Source: Ostrinia nubilalis
Taxonomy: Eukaryota > Arthropoda > Insecta > Lepidoptera > Crambidae
DNA length: 64,000 nucleotides
Direction: 5' to 3'
NCBI RefSeq assembly: GCF_963855985.1
Contig: NC_087104.1
Span: forward strand, 12,462,001-12,526,000
The notes under the pieces: generated by a model
The model's input: the letters and a program-made list of their open reading frames with translations, nothing else
Database searches by the model: none
What the model was told of the DNA's origin: nothing
Made by a program: the position numbers and the translations under genes
Shown here: piece after piece, positions 39,483 through 50,967 of the stretch
How the letters are laid out: every line of letters starts with the position of its first letter
Numbering within the stretch: position 1 is the stretch's first letter

Positions 39483-41215
39483 CGAAACTTAACTTGGACA
39501 TTCGTCCGCAGCTCCGTCTCAGACGATGGCTAAACCTCACCTGTTCCTTATAATCACAATTTTTATCACTTAAGCGAACCCTCTGATCATTATTTCTCTA
39601 TGCCCAAATGCCTCCCCGACGCAAACACTTGAACAGGAAAATTGCTATGACGTCTAGGGACTCGGCATAAATTCATAACTTTACATCATCATTTAAAAAA
39701 GAGAAAAATCCCCGCCAACAGTCTTGATGGCGTGACAGCTCAGATTTTCTCCTTGCCAACAAAAGTGAACTCTATTCTCTAAAGTTTGGAATTACAATCG
39801 CGTGTTCCAGAATATCGGACTTCGGTCTGGAGTACAGTTCATAAAAACTTTGGAATCTGGAAATCCCGTAGATTAGGGACATTATGACAAATACATGGTA
39901 GTAATTTCGGTTTCTGACATGCTACTAAGTCAACCACTTGGGGAAAAAGAAAAGATGTTAAAACGATTCTGCCTTCCTATAACTCGCTGTTATGTCGCGT
40001 GAAATGTTATTTGCTTGGGTGTAATGTAATGAGTTTAGTGCCTTCATAAATACATTTGATTCTTTCTTTCTTTCTCTTTTCGTAACGGGACAGCATTTAA
40101 AGTTGCTCTAGCATATTCGCAGGTCAAACCGCGAAGGAAACATTGTTTTATTCTTCTTCTTTTATTTTGGCAACGACTTGGTATTGAGAACAATGATTTC
40201 GTAAATGTCAATCATTATTTTATTATAATTTAACATTATCCTGTCATCATCCTTTGCAGATCAAATAATATTATGTACGAGTAGATGTAGAGGTAAATAG
40301 TGTTTTTTCTTCAATTTTAGTTAAGTAAATAATTCGCAGTACCTAACCATTTTAATTTCAACGTTTCAAGTGATGAAATAGTTTAGGTACTCGGAGACTT
40401 CCTTTTGCATTTTAAATAAAAAACCAAAACCCATAAACATAAGAAAATAACATAAAGCATAAGAAGTTCAAAATAGTAGTGATTATAAAAATAGAAAGTA
40501 ATTTTAAATTATGATAATTAATTTACTTTTTTCAAAAAACCAGCTACAAAAAAGGAGGTTAATAATTGTATCAGCTTAATAATCCTACTTTATAACACGA
40601 CGAAGTAAAATGTTTTCATAAAATGAAAACATGGCACAAAAGAGCGTTTCCGAGTAAAAACGCCCAGTACATTATGCACAAAAAAATATTTTTCAGACAA
40701 AACGACTCCCCAAGAGCGTCATCCTTAAAACGTTCGCCAAAAAACCCTTGGATTCTGCGAAAATTTATCCCGGGTATTACCAGAGGTTAACATTTACACC
40801 CCGACCCTTGTAACTAGCGTGATATCCCGGCTATTTCCACTTTGACTTTGGAAATAATAACCACCGTTCACCAGAATTTGGAATCCTTCCGCATTCCGCC
40901 GCAAAACGTTTTGGGTGCGTTACATCGATGATTAGTTAAGGACTTCATAGGTTAAGTGGGTACATTCGCGTAGATGGGTAGACTGAATTGAGGATCTTCG
41001 TTAAATTGTGGTGCGGTGTCCATGAAACTACTGACCAAAGGCCTCATTATCTTGCTGCGAATAGTTGTCAGCACCGTGGGGCGTTTTAGATAATATTCAA
41101 TGGTTCGGAGCGATGTACCGTTAAAACTGTTGCTCTAGTAATGGCATTGAATCTGAACTGTAAACCATGTTTTGGCTTTTATTTTGAAAACGATACTACA
41201 GTGTGAATTAGGAGC
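39483..41215. other. Longest stretch without recognised element
   Basis: About 1.7 kb with no believable coding frame and no element ends noticed, apart from TTCTTTCTTTCTTTCTC near 40065 and AAAAAAGGAGGTTAATAATT near 40549 (a relic of the AACCGACT family). It could be single-copy intergenic or intronic host DNA. Confidence 0.45.
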
Positions 41216-41470
41216 TTATAGGACGTACCACTTCAGTAAAAAAATTTTTTGAGACATTATGGCGCCCAAAATCCGCCATTTTGTTTTTTGTTTTTTTGTC
41301 ATTCTCACGATTAAGACGAATCTAACGACACTACTCATACTAAAATCGGTCAAGCCGTTTAAGCTGTAAGCCGTGCCAAAAAATATACTTACATACATAC
41401 ATAAATACTCGAAAAACATAACCCTCCTTCTGGCGCAGTCGGGTAAAAAGGGTAACAAATATAATTCAAC
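41216..41470. repeat. Interspersed repeat end
   Basis: GTCATTCTCACGATTAAGAC, CATACATACATAAATACTCG and GGCGCAGTCGGGTAAAAA occur in order, text common in lepidopteran repeats. The first phrase resembles the end of family alpha, but no partner end or duplication was found. Confidence 0.4.
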
Positions 41471-41789
41471 TTTATATTCTGTTTATGACTTTAATTTTCA
41501 GGTAAGGAAATACAATGGCGATTCCAAATGAAATATGAAGATAAATATCGCGAAAACTAAATAATGTTGCGTACTGAGTACAATAATCGTAACACTAACT
41601 TTTATTAAAGCCCATCCATAATATCTAAGGCGCAGGGTATTGTGGCGAGTGGCGCAATTGGCAAGCGCAAACAGATTACAAAGACAACGTGAAAATAAAA
41701 TAAAAAATTCCTTTTATTTCTATCTTCTCATTACAAATTGTCAAATATTGGAAAAGAGACAAATAAAACAAAAAAAAAACATTTATGTC

Positions 41790-42225
41790 TCAAAAGTCTA
41801 TGAGCAGTGTGTGTTGCCAGTGATGGTATATGGATCTGAAGCGTGGTCGCTTACTATGGGCCTCATAAGAAAGCTCAAGGTCACCCAAAGGGCGATGGAG
41901 CGGGCTATGCTCGGAGTTTCCCTACGTGATCGAATCAGAAATGAAGAGATCCGCAGGAGAACCAAAGTAACCGACATAGCTTGCAGAATTACCAAAACCA
42001 AGTGGCAGTGGGCTGGGCACATAGCTCGTAGAGACGATGGCAGTTGGAGCAGGAAAGTTCTCGAGTGGCGACCACGGGCTGGAAAACGTAGCGTGGGCAG
42101 ACCTCATATTAGGTGGACCGACGATCTGGTAAGGCAGCCTGGCAGCGCAGGACCGTTCATTGTGGAAAACCTTGGGGTGGGGGCTTTGTCCAGCAGTGGA
42201 CGTCATTTGGCTGAAATTAACTATG
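41790..42225 (+). pseudogene. RTE C-terminal fragment
   Basis: The frame encodes KVYEQCVLPVMVYGSEAWSL, LRDRIRNEEIRRRTKVTDIA, KWQWAGHIARRDDGSWSRK and RPHIRWTDDL, then loses frame before the CCAGCAGTGGACGTCATTTG 3' end. The open frame starts earlier (41640), but those residues are unrelated flank. It is 5'-truncated. Confidence 0.85.
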
Positions 42226-42273
42226 GGTCCACTACAGAAACACCGCTCTCATCCGACTCGCTGTCACTCCAGC

Positions 42274-43440
42274 CAGTGTGACTCAGAATATTTTTTTCCT
42301 CACAGTCACAACCTCAGATCATAGAAAGAGAATAGATATGAAGTCGCGCGTAACTACAACGAGAACCAGTGTCCCCACATTTCCCCCACCACAGCTCCCA
42401 CACACACATTCAACTGTGTAAAAACAAAGCGACTGAGAGTCTACGACAACATGTGCAACCGGCTTAAAAGTGCTGTGATTGGCCAGAAGGCGTGCCTTAT
42501 GGCCAATCAATGGCCGCGTGACGTGACGCACACATAGAAAACGCTAGTGAGAGAACAAAGATAAAATGGAGTCGACAAGATATCGATACTTTAAATCGCT
42601 AGGGGCAAGGCTCGAAACTGGTTTCACAAAATGCTTATGTATGAAAACCTTTTTATTATTACACGTTATTATTAACTACTATCACGCATTTATTTTTTAA
42701 TTATGGCGATCTGCGTACCGCATATGTTTATCAAAAATAATGCCTATATTAGGCTTTCAACTAGCTCTTATAGTAATTACATAGTTGACAGTTACTAATT
42801 ACTTCTACTGTTATTATTTTTTTGTAAAATCTTATAATCGCAAGTAACACATCATTTTTTTATTTAAAATTAGAAAATAGAAAATAATAATTTACTTCTA
42901 TTTATCGATAATAGGAAACCGTATTAGAACACGAGCCCTGCACTATGTTACGACCGGCACATGCGGCCGTACTGTGTATTTTCACGCGTCAGTGGATATC
43001 GGAAGAAATAAAATACATTGCGCAGTAGTTACGCATGACATAAAGTGGTTGCTAACTAAATCGTCAATGTACAACGTGTTTGAATTTTTATCACCACTAA
43101 TTTCGATATCGCAGTAAATGTCACGGCACTGAATTCGTTCGTAAAAATGTTTAGTTTTTTTTATTTATAAGCAAAATACCAATGGATTTGCAATACTTAC
43201 ATGTGGTAAATGACTTCATTGTTCCTGTAGTTCTTCGTTTCACTTATGTTATTGCACGTTACGACGCATTATCCAACAATATCGGAGAACATTTCCTCAA
43301 TACGACTGAATCGCGACTAACCTGGCGTCGCGGGCGATGTTCGTTTCTGGGCATATCGCGGAGACACGCGCCACGCCCCCGTTTCACATCTATTCCCTTC
43401 TATGATCTGAGGTCACAACAGTGTGACACAGAATGCATTT
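42274..43440. mobile_element. DNA element with about 90-bp imperfect inverted ends
   Basis: The left arm (CAGTGTGACTCAGAATA..., CACAACCTCAGATCATAGAA) and the right arm (TTCTATGATCTGAGGTCACA..., TGTGACACAGAATGC) are inverted over roughly 90 bp with gaps. The 95-codon frame at 43182-43469 overlaps the right arm and shows no motif. No duplication is identified. Confidence 0.55.
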
Positions 43441-43616
43441 CTAGTAATTATTTAGCTCGCTTGCGATAACATTCTTCTGTAGGTACTGTGTAAGTCTACA
43501 GTACACGTAATTCCGTGACAACTACTCTTACCGGACATGACTCTTATTGCCCATCAATTTTTTTGATTTATTTGATATTTTTACTGCTCCTAAATTAATA
43601 TTTGAAACCATTTCTA

Positions 43617-43756
43617 ACGCCCGTATTCACAAACGATGCTTGCTTAGTGAAGCAGCAAATCGAACGCACAGCGTTAAATAGAGCTCTTTGATTATGTCAC
43701 CTTGTGCGTCCACCCGCACTGTGAGACCTCATAGTAACGTTTGTGAATACAGGCGT
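43617..43756. mobile_element. MITE with CGCCCGTATTCACAAACG ends, copy 2
   Basis: This 140-bp unit has inverted ends CGCCCGTATTCACAAACG and CGTTTGTGAATACAGGCGT. Confidence 0.8.
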
Positions 43757-44121
43757 AAGTATGGGTAAGTAAGTAAGGTATGCAATATTCATTAATACAA
43801 TTTTTATCTATCTTTTCAGATATTTTTCGCAGCGTTCCGCTACCGCCTATGACTGAAAAATCCCTTAGGGCAGTTACATACCTGACCAGTTTTAATGTTA
43901 CGACCGTACTCAATGGCTCATGCCTAAATTATATTCATTCCGAATGTGTGCGCTCGCCGTTTTTTGGATTATCCCATTTTTATCAACTTTCAGAACATAA
44001 ACAAGAACAAACCTTTTCTATCCTATGTCTGATCCAATTACTTCAATTGCAAGTTGTAGGTACCTTCAATTGGCGCACTTTATTTTTATGTACGCTGGCC
44101 CAAACGAAAGAAATATGCTAA

Positions 44122-44807
44122 AACCGACTCCAAAAAACCTACACTAAAAAGTAGAATAATAATTACTAATTACCTACTTATTTATTAGGACGAATTATTG
44201 ATATTTATGTAGGTATACCATGATTGATACTTCTGGAGTCGGTGCCAAGATTATGAAACATGTAAAGTTTGCCTGCACCGACTCCAAAAGTATCAATCAT
44301 GGTATACCTACATAAATATCAATAATTCGTCCTAATAAATAAGTAGGTAATTAGTAATTATTATTCTACTTTTTAGTGTAGGTTTTTTGGAGTCGGTTTT
44401 ATTTTTTTTTATAAAATTTAACTTATTTCTTGCTTTTTAGTTAACTAATTATTACCTTGATGTTACCACTGAAGGTAGGCAGTACATTGAGACCATATTC
44501 TTAATGTATATTATAAAAAAGTTCATCCCCAATTTTCCACCCTTGGGGGTGAAATATTTTCTTCAAATTCGCATGAAACCACCCTTTTGATAATACCTAT
44601 TCAACAAAAAAGTAATCGTTCTAATTGGTTTATAATCGGCGGAGATATTGCGTATAAAAAAGTTCATCCCCAATTTTCCACCCTTGGGGGTTGTTTTTTT
44701 TATTATTAAATTTAAATGGGACCACCCTTGAGGTATTACCTATACGCTGAAAAAAGATTTGTTCAAATCGGTTCATAATTGGCGGAGTTATCGCGTAACA
44801 AACATAG

Positions 44808-44840
<33 letters not shown>

Positions 44841-44884
44841 ATACGGGTCGAATTGAGAACCTCCTCCTTTTTTTGAAGTCGGTT
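44122..44884 (-). mobile_element. AACCGACT-family element, inverted twin of 35812-36572
   Basis: This is the reverse complement of 35812-36572 with only a few visible differences (mainly the length of the A run near 44811-44839). The same 57-residue end of a spurious frame is read from both copies. Confidence 0.85.
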
Positions 44885-44892
44885 GAAAATAA

Positions 44893-45014
44893 TAGAATTT
44901 TGTCCAATGACCCCAAGCTACCCAATACCCATCCTTATCGCTCGCGCGTAATTGTAGTTGCTAGGTAGCTTGGGATCATTGGACAAAATTCTACGTACTC
45001 ACGGACCAGGCTTT
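44893..45014. repeat. Fold-back element, partial copy
   Basis: AGAATTTTGTCCAATGACCC and its complement TTGGACAAAATTCTACGTAC face each other across a short loop. It is related to the complete fold-back at 52572-52783; the outermost left arm is missing. Confidence 0.75.
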
Positions 45015-45776
45015 ACCATAGTTCTTTCCAATTTAAACGAAATTGACAAATACAAATATGCATCGGTTTTAGAACTACATATTATTTGTGAGGTATATTC
45101 AATATAAACATTATGGGGGCTAAATAGTATGCCGCAAAACCACACAAAATAGCGGGTTTGAGTAAAATGTAGTTTTAACAAATTGCAGTGAAAAATTGCG
45201 AGAAAATGAGCAAAAGATTAATACACTTCGTGTCGAACACTACCGAATCAAAACATACAAATTATAGGGACTCTTACCTACTTGGAGCACCAGGAGTCGT
45301 CCTATGGATCCACGTGCAGACGAAAAAGTCACAAGTAAACACTTTACAAAAACCTACTGGATCTAGAAATCCGATCACAGCCAAAAATCACCACATTTTC
45401 TGCATATTTATCACTTTTTATCAATTTATAAGCGGAGCGAAATACACGCAGTTTGAGATGTCAAAATAAAAAAAACCTATGGTAAGATCACACGTCATTG
45501 AACGCGAGTTGTCGCGTAATTCAAATTTCGAACTACGACGTTCTTTTCCGTTCCCAAATCGAATGATCTCATGCACAAAATATAACAGAAGACAAACTCC
45601 ATACTAAACGCGCTCGAGCCACGCACACATAGACACCGCTTCTAGCAAGACTGTCTTGGACGAATGCGAGCGCGACGTGGCGCGACAGACGTTCGCCACA
45701 CGTTCGCTGTGGTTCGCTTGAGTCACGCGCCGGTCAACCGCCTGTGATATTATTTTGTTTTGCGAAATTGACGAAA

Positions 45777-45883
45777 ATGAGTGAACAGAAAAAGTCGTAT
45801 TATAATTGTTCGGTATTTGGTTGCTTAAACTCATCATTAAATACCGAATTTTCATTTTTTAAATTACCAGTTGATTTGGGGAG
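45777..45883 (+). CDS. Candidate first exon with N-terminal THAP zinc finger
   Basis: The short frame starts at ATG 45777 and encodes about 36 residues. YNCSVFGCLNSS (a C-x4-C pair) is followed by FSFFKLPVDLGR. In THAP domains an N-terminal Cys pair is followed after about 20 residues by F-x-F-P/L-K-L-P text. The frame then meets GAG/GTAAGTT, a good splice donor, at 45883-45884; without splicing a stop follows at once. The second half of the finger (C-x2-H) was not located in the window. THAP fingers bind DNA and occur in host regulators and in P-element or Kolobok-type transposases. The call rests on 36 residues and a donor site. Confidence 0.45.
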
Positions 45884-45979
45884 GTAAGTTATTTATTTGA
45901 ATTTCAATTGAAATTGAAAGCCAACTCAATTATTAGGATTATCGAATTGTTTTAGAGAGGTTTTAGGAATTATTGGATA

Positions 45980-46176
45980 ACTAGCTTTTGCCCGCGGCTT
46001 CACCCGCGTGAAATTTAGTTTGTCACAGATCGTCATAAATTATAGCCTATATGTTATTCAGGGTTATAAACAATAATACTGTAAAGTTACATCAAAATCC
46101 GTTCAGTAGTTTTTGCGTGAAAGAGCAACAAACATCCAGACAGCCAAACTTTCGCATTTATAATATTAGTTGGATA
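45980..46176 (-). mobile_element. Short Helitron-like element (Lep1 type)
   Basis: On the minus strand it starts near ACTAATATTATAAATGCG and ends GGTGAAGCCGCGGGCAAAAG followed by CTAG. It is related to 34359-34522. Confidence 0.75.
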
Positions 46177-46539
46177 ATAGTGTCAACCACTCAATTAAAT
46201 ACTACTTACTTCTCGTGTATTTGTTTGCAAACTATTACTATAATAACGTACTAAATTTATATAAGTATACATACGTGGATATCTGTTATTGTCTTTCTTG
46301 CATAGTATTAAGAGTAACATTTTTCTATCATAACGAAATAAACGCAACACATGACAAGACAACCCTAGCGCGTCGGCCGAGCGTGCGAGCGAGAGAGGTA
46401 TGCAAAGCGAGGTACATACATGAGTTTACCTTCTGTTATATTTTGTGTCTCATGTTTGAAATAGTGGGAATTAAATTTAAATTTCGAACTACGGCGTTTT
46501 TAAGCGTTCCCAATTCAAATAGTGGGAAGGACGAAGTGG

Positions 46540-47010
46540 CGCAAACATTTTTTTTTAATCCTAGAACATGTTTAATGTCCATGATGTCAATCTGGGCATT
46601 CGTATTTTTTTCTTTTAGTTACCTACCCGCTTCTGTCTAATAATTTACTCCGCTATTATTCGCTGCTGTCTACACTAGTTACGAACTGACGTGGCTCACT
46701 CCGGACGCCGTCACGCCGCCTTGGAGTCACCGCCTCTTCTTTCTGGAACCTTCTATCGTAGAAGTTCACACTGCTGTAACAAGACCTGAACTGTTCAGAC
46801 GCTGAGAACTGAAATTATATTGCAGTGTGTTTTGTTAAGTGCGCTTTATATGTAATGTTAACCCCTCTGCCTTGATTTGCTGAGTCGAGGCTGGTCCTTC
46901 AACATCTTCCATCTTCGAGGGCAGACAAGATATTGGGAACGCGGTCCACCCCCCTGAAACTGCTGGTGCTGGTGGATTGCAGAAGAGGTGAGTGCGCTGT
47001 TTGTTCGTAG
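46540..47010. other. Gene-free stretch with a possible splice donor
   Basis: GC-richer than average. AGAGGTGAGTG at 46984 looks like a donor, but no frame before it is convincing. The 87-codon minus frame at 46835-47098 shows no known motif and overlaps the hAT element. Confidence 0.3.
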
Positions 47011-47018
47011 CTATAGTA

Positions 47019-47364
47019 CAGGGGTCGGCAACCTGCGGCTCGCGAGCCACATGCGGCTCTTTGGATGTGAGGCTGCGGCTCTTTAGTTCCATTCGCAAAT
47101 ATTATTTATTTTATAAAAAAAAAAGTTCTGAAACGATTAACGAGGTTTAGGCATTACTTCTATCTCTCAGCTACTTATACTCGCTTTTCTTAAATATATA
47201 TTTTTCTTATGAATAAATAGATTACTTTTTTTTATCAACAAACTTTATGAAAGTATAGAGGCTATTTATTGTTGGCAAGAAAAAAAATTGTGGCTCTTTA
47301 AAAACTTGAAATTTTGTAAATAGTAATTTTTGGCTCTTCCGACTCAAAAGGTTGCCGACCCCTG
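47019..47364. mobile_element. hAT-type MITE
   Basis: This 346-bp unit has inverted ends CAGGGGTCGGCAACC and GGTTGCCGACCCCTG and an exact 8-bp duplication CTATAGTA (47011-47018, 47365-47372). CAGGGGTCGGCAACC is a widespread hAT end. GCGGCTCTTT repeats follow the left end. Confidence 0.92.
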
Positions 47365-47372
47365 CTATAGTA

Positions 47373-47985
47373 GAAAGCAGCAATCTTCCCTTTCTTTATC
47401 TCTTTTCTGAAGTATAAAATTACCACGACCTATGGTGAGTATTACCCCGCAATCGCTGTGTGAGTAGAGCTACGAATCTACGGATTTATCGCTCGTTCTT
47501 ATAATGTACGAATAAGTTTGTAATTGGACTGACTGTTTTTGATATTTTCTTGCATGTGAATAGGCACTTACACACACAGGGCAGTAATAGCATCCTAGAC
47601 AGCATCTCAATTATTATTAGTTATGATTGTGGTCAAAAACCTACTTACTTTGGGGCTAGATGGCGCTCTTGAAAATTGTCCAAAGATATTTAAAAAAAAA
47701 TACTTGACTTGTTTTGTAAAGTTTCTAGCTCTTATACTTTCTTCAAATACCATTTTAATATTTTTTACTTGTATTTGCTTTCATAGGCCATTTGTAATAC
47801 CGCATCCACAGTTCCAAAATTCTAGAATCACGAAATATAAACGTCAGTGGTTATATTAATTATACACCAGTACGTAATTATCATTCTGTGGTTATACTCT
47901 CATGGTACAATAATTATAGTAAATAAATAATATTTTTGGGACATTATGCAATGCACCGTACAAGTCCAAACATCCAAACTAGACT
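47373..47985. other. Gene-free AT-rich stretch
   Basis: No gene is seen. The 78-codon frame at 47623-47859 has hydrophobic text but no start context or homology that I recognise. Confidence 0.4.
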
Positions 47986-48175
47986 TTGTACTATGAGTAC
48001 CACACAACAGTATACATAAATATACTTTTTTTGTAAATAAATACCTACAATCTACATATTTGTACAAAACACTCAGACCAATACATATAAATGTTTGTAT
48101 TACAGGAATCGAACTCGCAACCTCTGTCTTATTAATCCGGTACGAACCACTACATGTTGATCTAGGTCTGCCTTT
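47986..48175. repeat. tRNA-like SINE relic
   Basis: ACAGGAATCGAACTCGCAAC resembles the complement of a tRNA T-arm (B box), preceded by GTACAAAACACTCAGACCAA, a phrase common in lepidopteran SINEs. No full cloverleaf can be drawn. Confidence 0.45.
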
Positions 48176-48242
48176 GGAAACAAAGTTGTATTAATTGATA
48201 CTTTAAGTACATAAAATAATAGAGATGAATCAGTATTTGACA

Positions 48243-48325
48243 GTAATCAAATGACGTCCACTGTTGGACAAAGAACCATTGACTTCCACAACGACTGGTC
48301 CTGACTGCCTGCTTCCAGGGTGATG
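48243..48325 (-). pseudogene. RTE extreme 3' fragment
   Basis: CAAATGACGTCCACTGTTGG is the complement of the RTE 3' end. Only about 80 bp is present, next to the tRNA-headed SINE. Confidence 0.65.
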
Positions 48326-48334
48326 ATGAAGCCA

Positions 48335-48440
48335 CGATAGCCGAACGGTGAAGGGGTCGGACTGGCCGACTCGTGATCCGGGGAACGCGGGTTCGGTCCC
48401 CGCCGCCACTCGATTGTGGTGAGCTCGCTCGTGATACAAG
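48335..48440 (+). mobile_element. tRNA-derived SINE head
   Basis: GATAGCCGAACGGTGAAGGG matches an A box and CGCGGGTTCGGTCCCC a B box, about 36 bp apart, as in tRNA promoters. The sequence between is GTCGGACTGGCCGACTCGTG, familiar from lepidopteran SINEs. It is not a functional tRNA because the acceptor stem does not pair. Confidence 0.7.
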
Positions 48441-48496
48441 CATTTAGCTTATTACGAGCGGCTAACGGGACTATTAGTAATTTGTGCAATAACAAA

Positions 48497-49408
48497 TCCT
48501 ACTAATATTATAAATGCGAAAGTGTGGGTGTCTGGATGTTTGTTACTCTTTCACGCAAAAACTGCTGAACGGATTTTTATGAAACTTTATAACCCAGAAT
48601 AACGTATAGGCTATAACCACAGAATACATAATAGTAGCAACAGAAATTGCACTCCTTTGTGTAGGATCAGATGCCGACATTTTAACGGTAATAATAATAA
48701 TGCAAAATATCCAACGCACATGGTGCATTCGAAATCGCACCTTACTACTACGCTCACAAGAGCGCAAATTTTTTGTGTTCAGAATTAATCTACCTCGCAG
48801 CTCAAGCGTCAGGGTTGTATAAGCAAAGTAAAATAAATAATAACTTAATTTTAAGAAGCATTTATTGTATTTACGATTGGTAATCTTTAATCTAGTGGTG
48901 TTTGTATAATCGTACCATCTCTAAAGTACCTATTAATAAACTTCAGTGTTGCAATAATTCGAAATTGGACAAATAGTTTTAAAAGGTGTAGTGTCGGAAA
49001 ATAGACACGGTGAAGTAAGTTAATGTTTATATTAGCTAAAATAATTTTTTTGCTACAGTTTTTTGTAATAAGTATTTCAAAATTATTTAAAAAGTGTAGT
49101 TTTTTTTAATTATTCAAATTAGTACAGTTAATTATTATTCCTAAATACTACGATTTTACATTAAAGAAGGATAACAGTGCTGTTGGAACAATAAACCTTG
49201 ATTGTGACGATGATCGACCGAGCGTGTATAGAAATACGCGTGTGCTCACAGGCGCGTGGCGGTCCTGACTGATTTGCAACTTGAAGTTGTCGCGCGCTGT
49301 AGGTAATTATCTCGGCCGGCATAGGCGAGTGACGGAGGCCTGCTATAACTTATCACGATCTGTGACAAAAGAAATTTCACGCGGGTGAAGCCGCGGGTAA
49401 AAGCTAGT
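48497..49408 (+). mobile_element. Helitron-like element (Lep1 type) split by insertion
   Basis: The left part starts TCCTACTAATATTATAAATG and the right part ends GTGAAGCCGCGGGTAAAAGC followed by TAG. The two are separated by an insertion at 48618-49341 flanked by GCTATAAC. Confidence 0.75.
48618..49341. mobile_element. 724-bp insertion with 8-bp duplication
   Basis: It is flanked by exact GCTATAAC at 48610-48617 and 49342-49349. It begins CACAGAATACATAATAGTAG and ends CTGTAGGTAATTATCTCGGC...GGAGGCCT. Both ends resemble the tandem units at 54529-55785 (CACAGAATAAGTAATAG and CTGTAGGTAATTATCGGATG...AGGCCTG), so they are one family. The ends are not clearly inverted, so the class is unknown. Confidence 0.65.
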
Positions 49409-49503
49409 TACTAATATTATTTAAAAAAAACACGTATTTTCCGCATTTTTAACAGCGTCGAAAGCTTTTAATAAATAGGAATTTTCTTTATATAAAATTC
49501 GTC

Positions 49504-49692
49504 AATGAGGGTTTTCGCGAATGAAAAATCCGCCAGATGGCAATACGTAGACGCGAGGTCCAAATACTGCATGATTGGTTATTTTTGACATGACATTGAC
49601 AGATATGTCAAAATCCACCAATCACGCAGCAGTCAGACCCCACATCCACGTCCCGCCATCTAGCGGATCTTTCATTCGCAAAAACCCTCATT
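49504..49692. mobile_element. MITE with AATGAGGGTTTTCGCG ends, copy 2
   Basis: Same family as 26768-26956. The right arm is more diverged than the left. Confidence 0.8.
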
Positions 49693-50390
49693 ACAAGAAA
49701 ACCGAACGCTGTAAAGGCTCAGTCTTTTTCCGACAATCCTTTACAACAAAAATAAGGGAATATTGCCGCATCCACCACCCCAACCCTTCTACCATCGCGT
49801 TGCTTGGGCACATAATTAACAGCGCGAACATTGTCCGCATCGCACCACAGACGGCCATGATAAATTGCCTTTTTCATTCGCCACAAAAAATGAGACACCC
49901 AAAACATGCCTTTTCCTATGGAGAATTGTCCGTCCTTTAATTGTGGCTTTGTTTCGCCGATGTCAATGATTTTGCAGATTACGTTGTGGACAAATGTATT
50001 TGTTGTAATTATTTTACTCCAGGGAAATTCTTTTGTTGTATGACAGTCTGTTATGATATTCGCAGAAGGCACAAAAGAAATAAATGCGGTAGGGTCTGTG
50101 GTTTACAACCACGAGGCAATGAGTTACTATCTGTTCGCTTTAAGTTTGCCGCTGCGCTGGCGACATGACGTCACTCGAAGGGAAGCGTCTATAACTATAA
50201 CAAACTGTATTTAAAATATTTTTTATTTATTATTATTGATAAAAATTGTGATTGATAGAGTGATTGGGGTGAGTCGGTGAATCGTTAACATGCGTGCCAC
50301 AGCGCAACAGCCGCAGCCTTACAGGCCCTCAAAGGGCTCTCTCTTTATAGGGCGCGCGCAGACTCCGTACGCTTCAGGCCTCAGTATAAT
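49693..50390. other. Stretch with no recognised gene
   Basis: The 121-codon plus frame 49575-49940 and 117-codon minus frame 49719-50072 overlap and neither shows a known motif. The minus text (MRKMKKAIYHGRLWCDADNV-like and VNYVPKQRDGRR) is suggestive of an old LTR-element integrase/RNase H relic, but I cannot support it. Confidence 0.3.
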
Positions 50391-50967
50391 GATGAGTTGC
50401 ACCGACTTACTTTAACAGTAAGTTTAACAATCATTCGTTCGTTCGTTCGTTTCAGCCGAAAGACATCCACTGCTGGAGCAAGGCCTCCCCCAAGGATTTC
50501 CACAAAGACCGGTTCTGCGCCGCTTGCATCCAGGCGCCTTCCGCGACCTTCACCAGATCGTCGGTCCACCTAGTGGGCCTGCCCACGCTACGTCTTCCGG
50601 CTCGTGGTCGCCACTCAAGAACTTTCCTGCCCCAGCGGCCGTCAGCTCTACGAGCTATGTGCCCTGCCCACTGCCACTTGATTTTAGCGATTCTGCGGGC
50701 TTTGTCAGTCACTCTGGTTCTCCTACGGATCTCCTCATTTCTGATTCGATCACGCAGGGAACTCCGAGCATAGCACGGTCCATCGCCCTTTGGGTGACCT
50801 TGAGCCTTCATGAGGCCCATAGTAAGCGACTACGTCTCAAATCCGTATACCATCACTGCTGGCAAGACACACTGGTCAAACTTGAACAATAACTGGTGTT
50901 TTTTGTATGGAGTTTGACAGATTTTTGACGTTTGTTAAAGTTAAAGTAAGATGGTGCAACTCAGCCC
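50391..50967. mobile_element. GGCTGAGTTGCACCA-type MITE split by RTE fragment
   Basis: The left end GATGAGTTGCACCGACTTAC and right end AGATGGTGCAACTCAGCCC are the MITE ends. AACAAT occurs at both edges of the RTE piece (near 50427 and 50886), its probable target duplication. Confidence 0.75.
50434..50886 (-). pseudogene. RTE C-terminal fragment
   Basis: The minus frame encodes SLRDRIRNEEIRRRTRVTDK, KWQWAGHIARRADGRWGRK and RSVGRPTRWTDDL, ending in a tail with GAACGAAC repeats. It is 5'-truncated and slightly frame-damaged. Confidence 0.85.

Larger units (their letters stand above)
45573..46448. mobile_element. Possible THAP-transposon remnant bounded by inverted 28-bp sequences
   Basis: CACAAAATATAACAGAAG plus flanking bases at about 45573-45601 recurs inverted at about 46421-46448. 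Outside these lie related text blocks (AAATTTCGAACTACGRCG) in direct orientation. The candidate THAP exon (45777-45883) lies between, and a Helitron-like element (45980-46176) has entered. True termini and a target duplication were not found. Confidence 0.35.

Noticed and set aside
43182..43469. 95-codon plus-strand frame as a host gene
   Set aside because: It overlaps the right inverted arm of the element at 42274-43440 and shows no known motif.
46835..47098. 87-codon minus frame and a possible exon ending at AGAGGTGAGT near 46984
   Set aside because: The frame overlaps a hAT element and no acceptor or homology supports an exon.
48335..48410. Possible functional tRNA gene
   Set aside because: A and B box-like text is present, but acceptor and anticodon stems do not pair properly; it is a SINE head.
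49575..50072. Overlapping frames of 121 (+) and 117 (-) codons, with weak resemblance to LTR-element protein text
   Set aside because: No catalytic motif could be placed; too weak to call.
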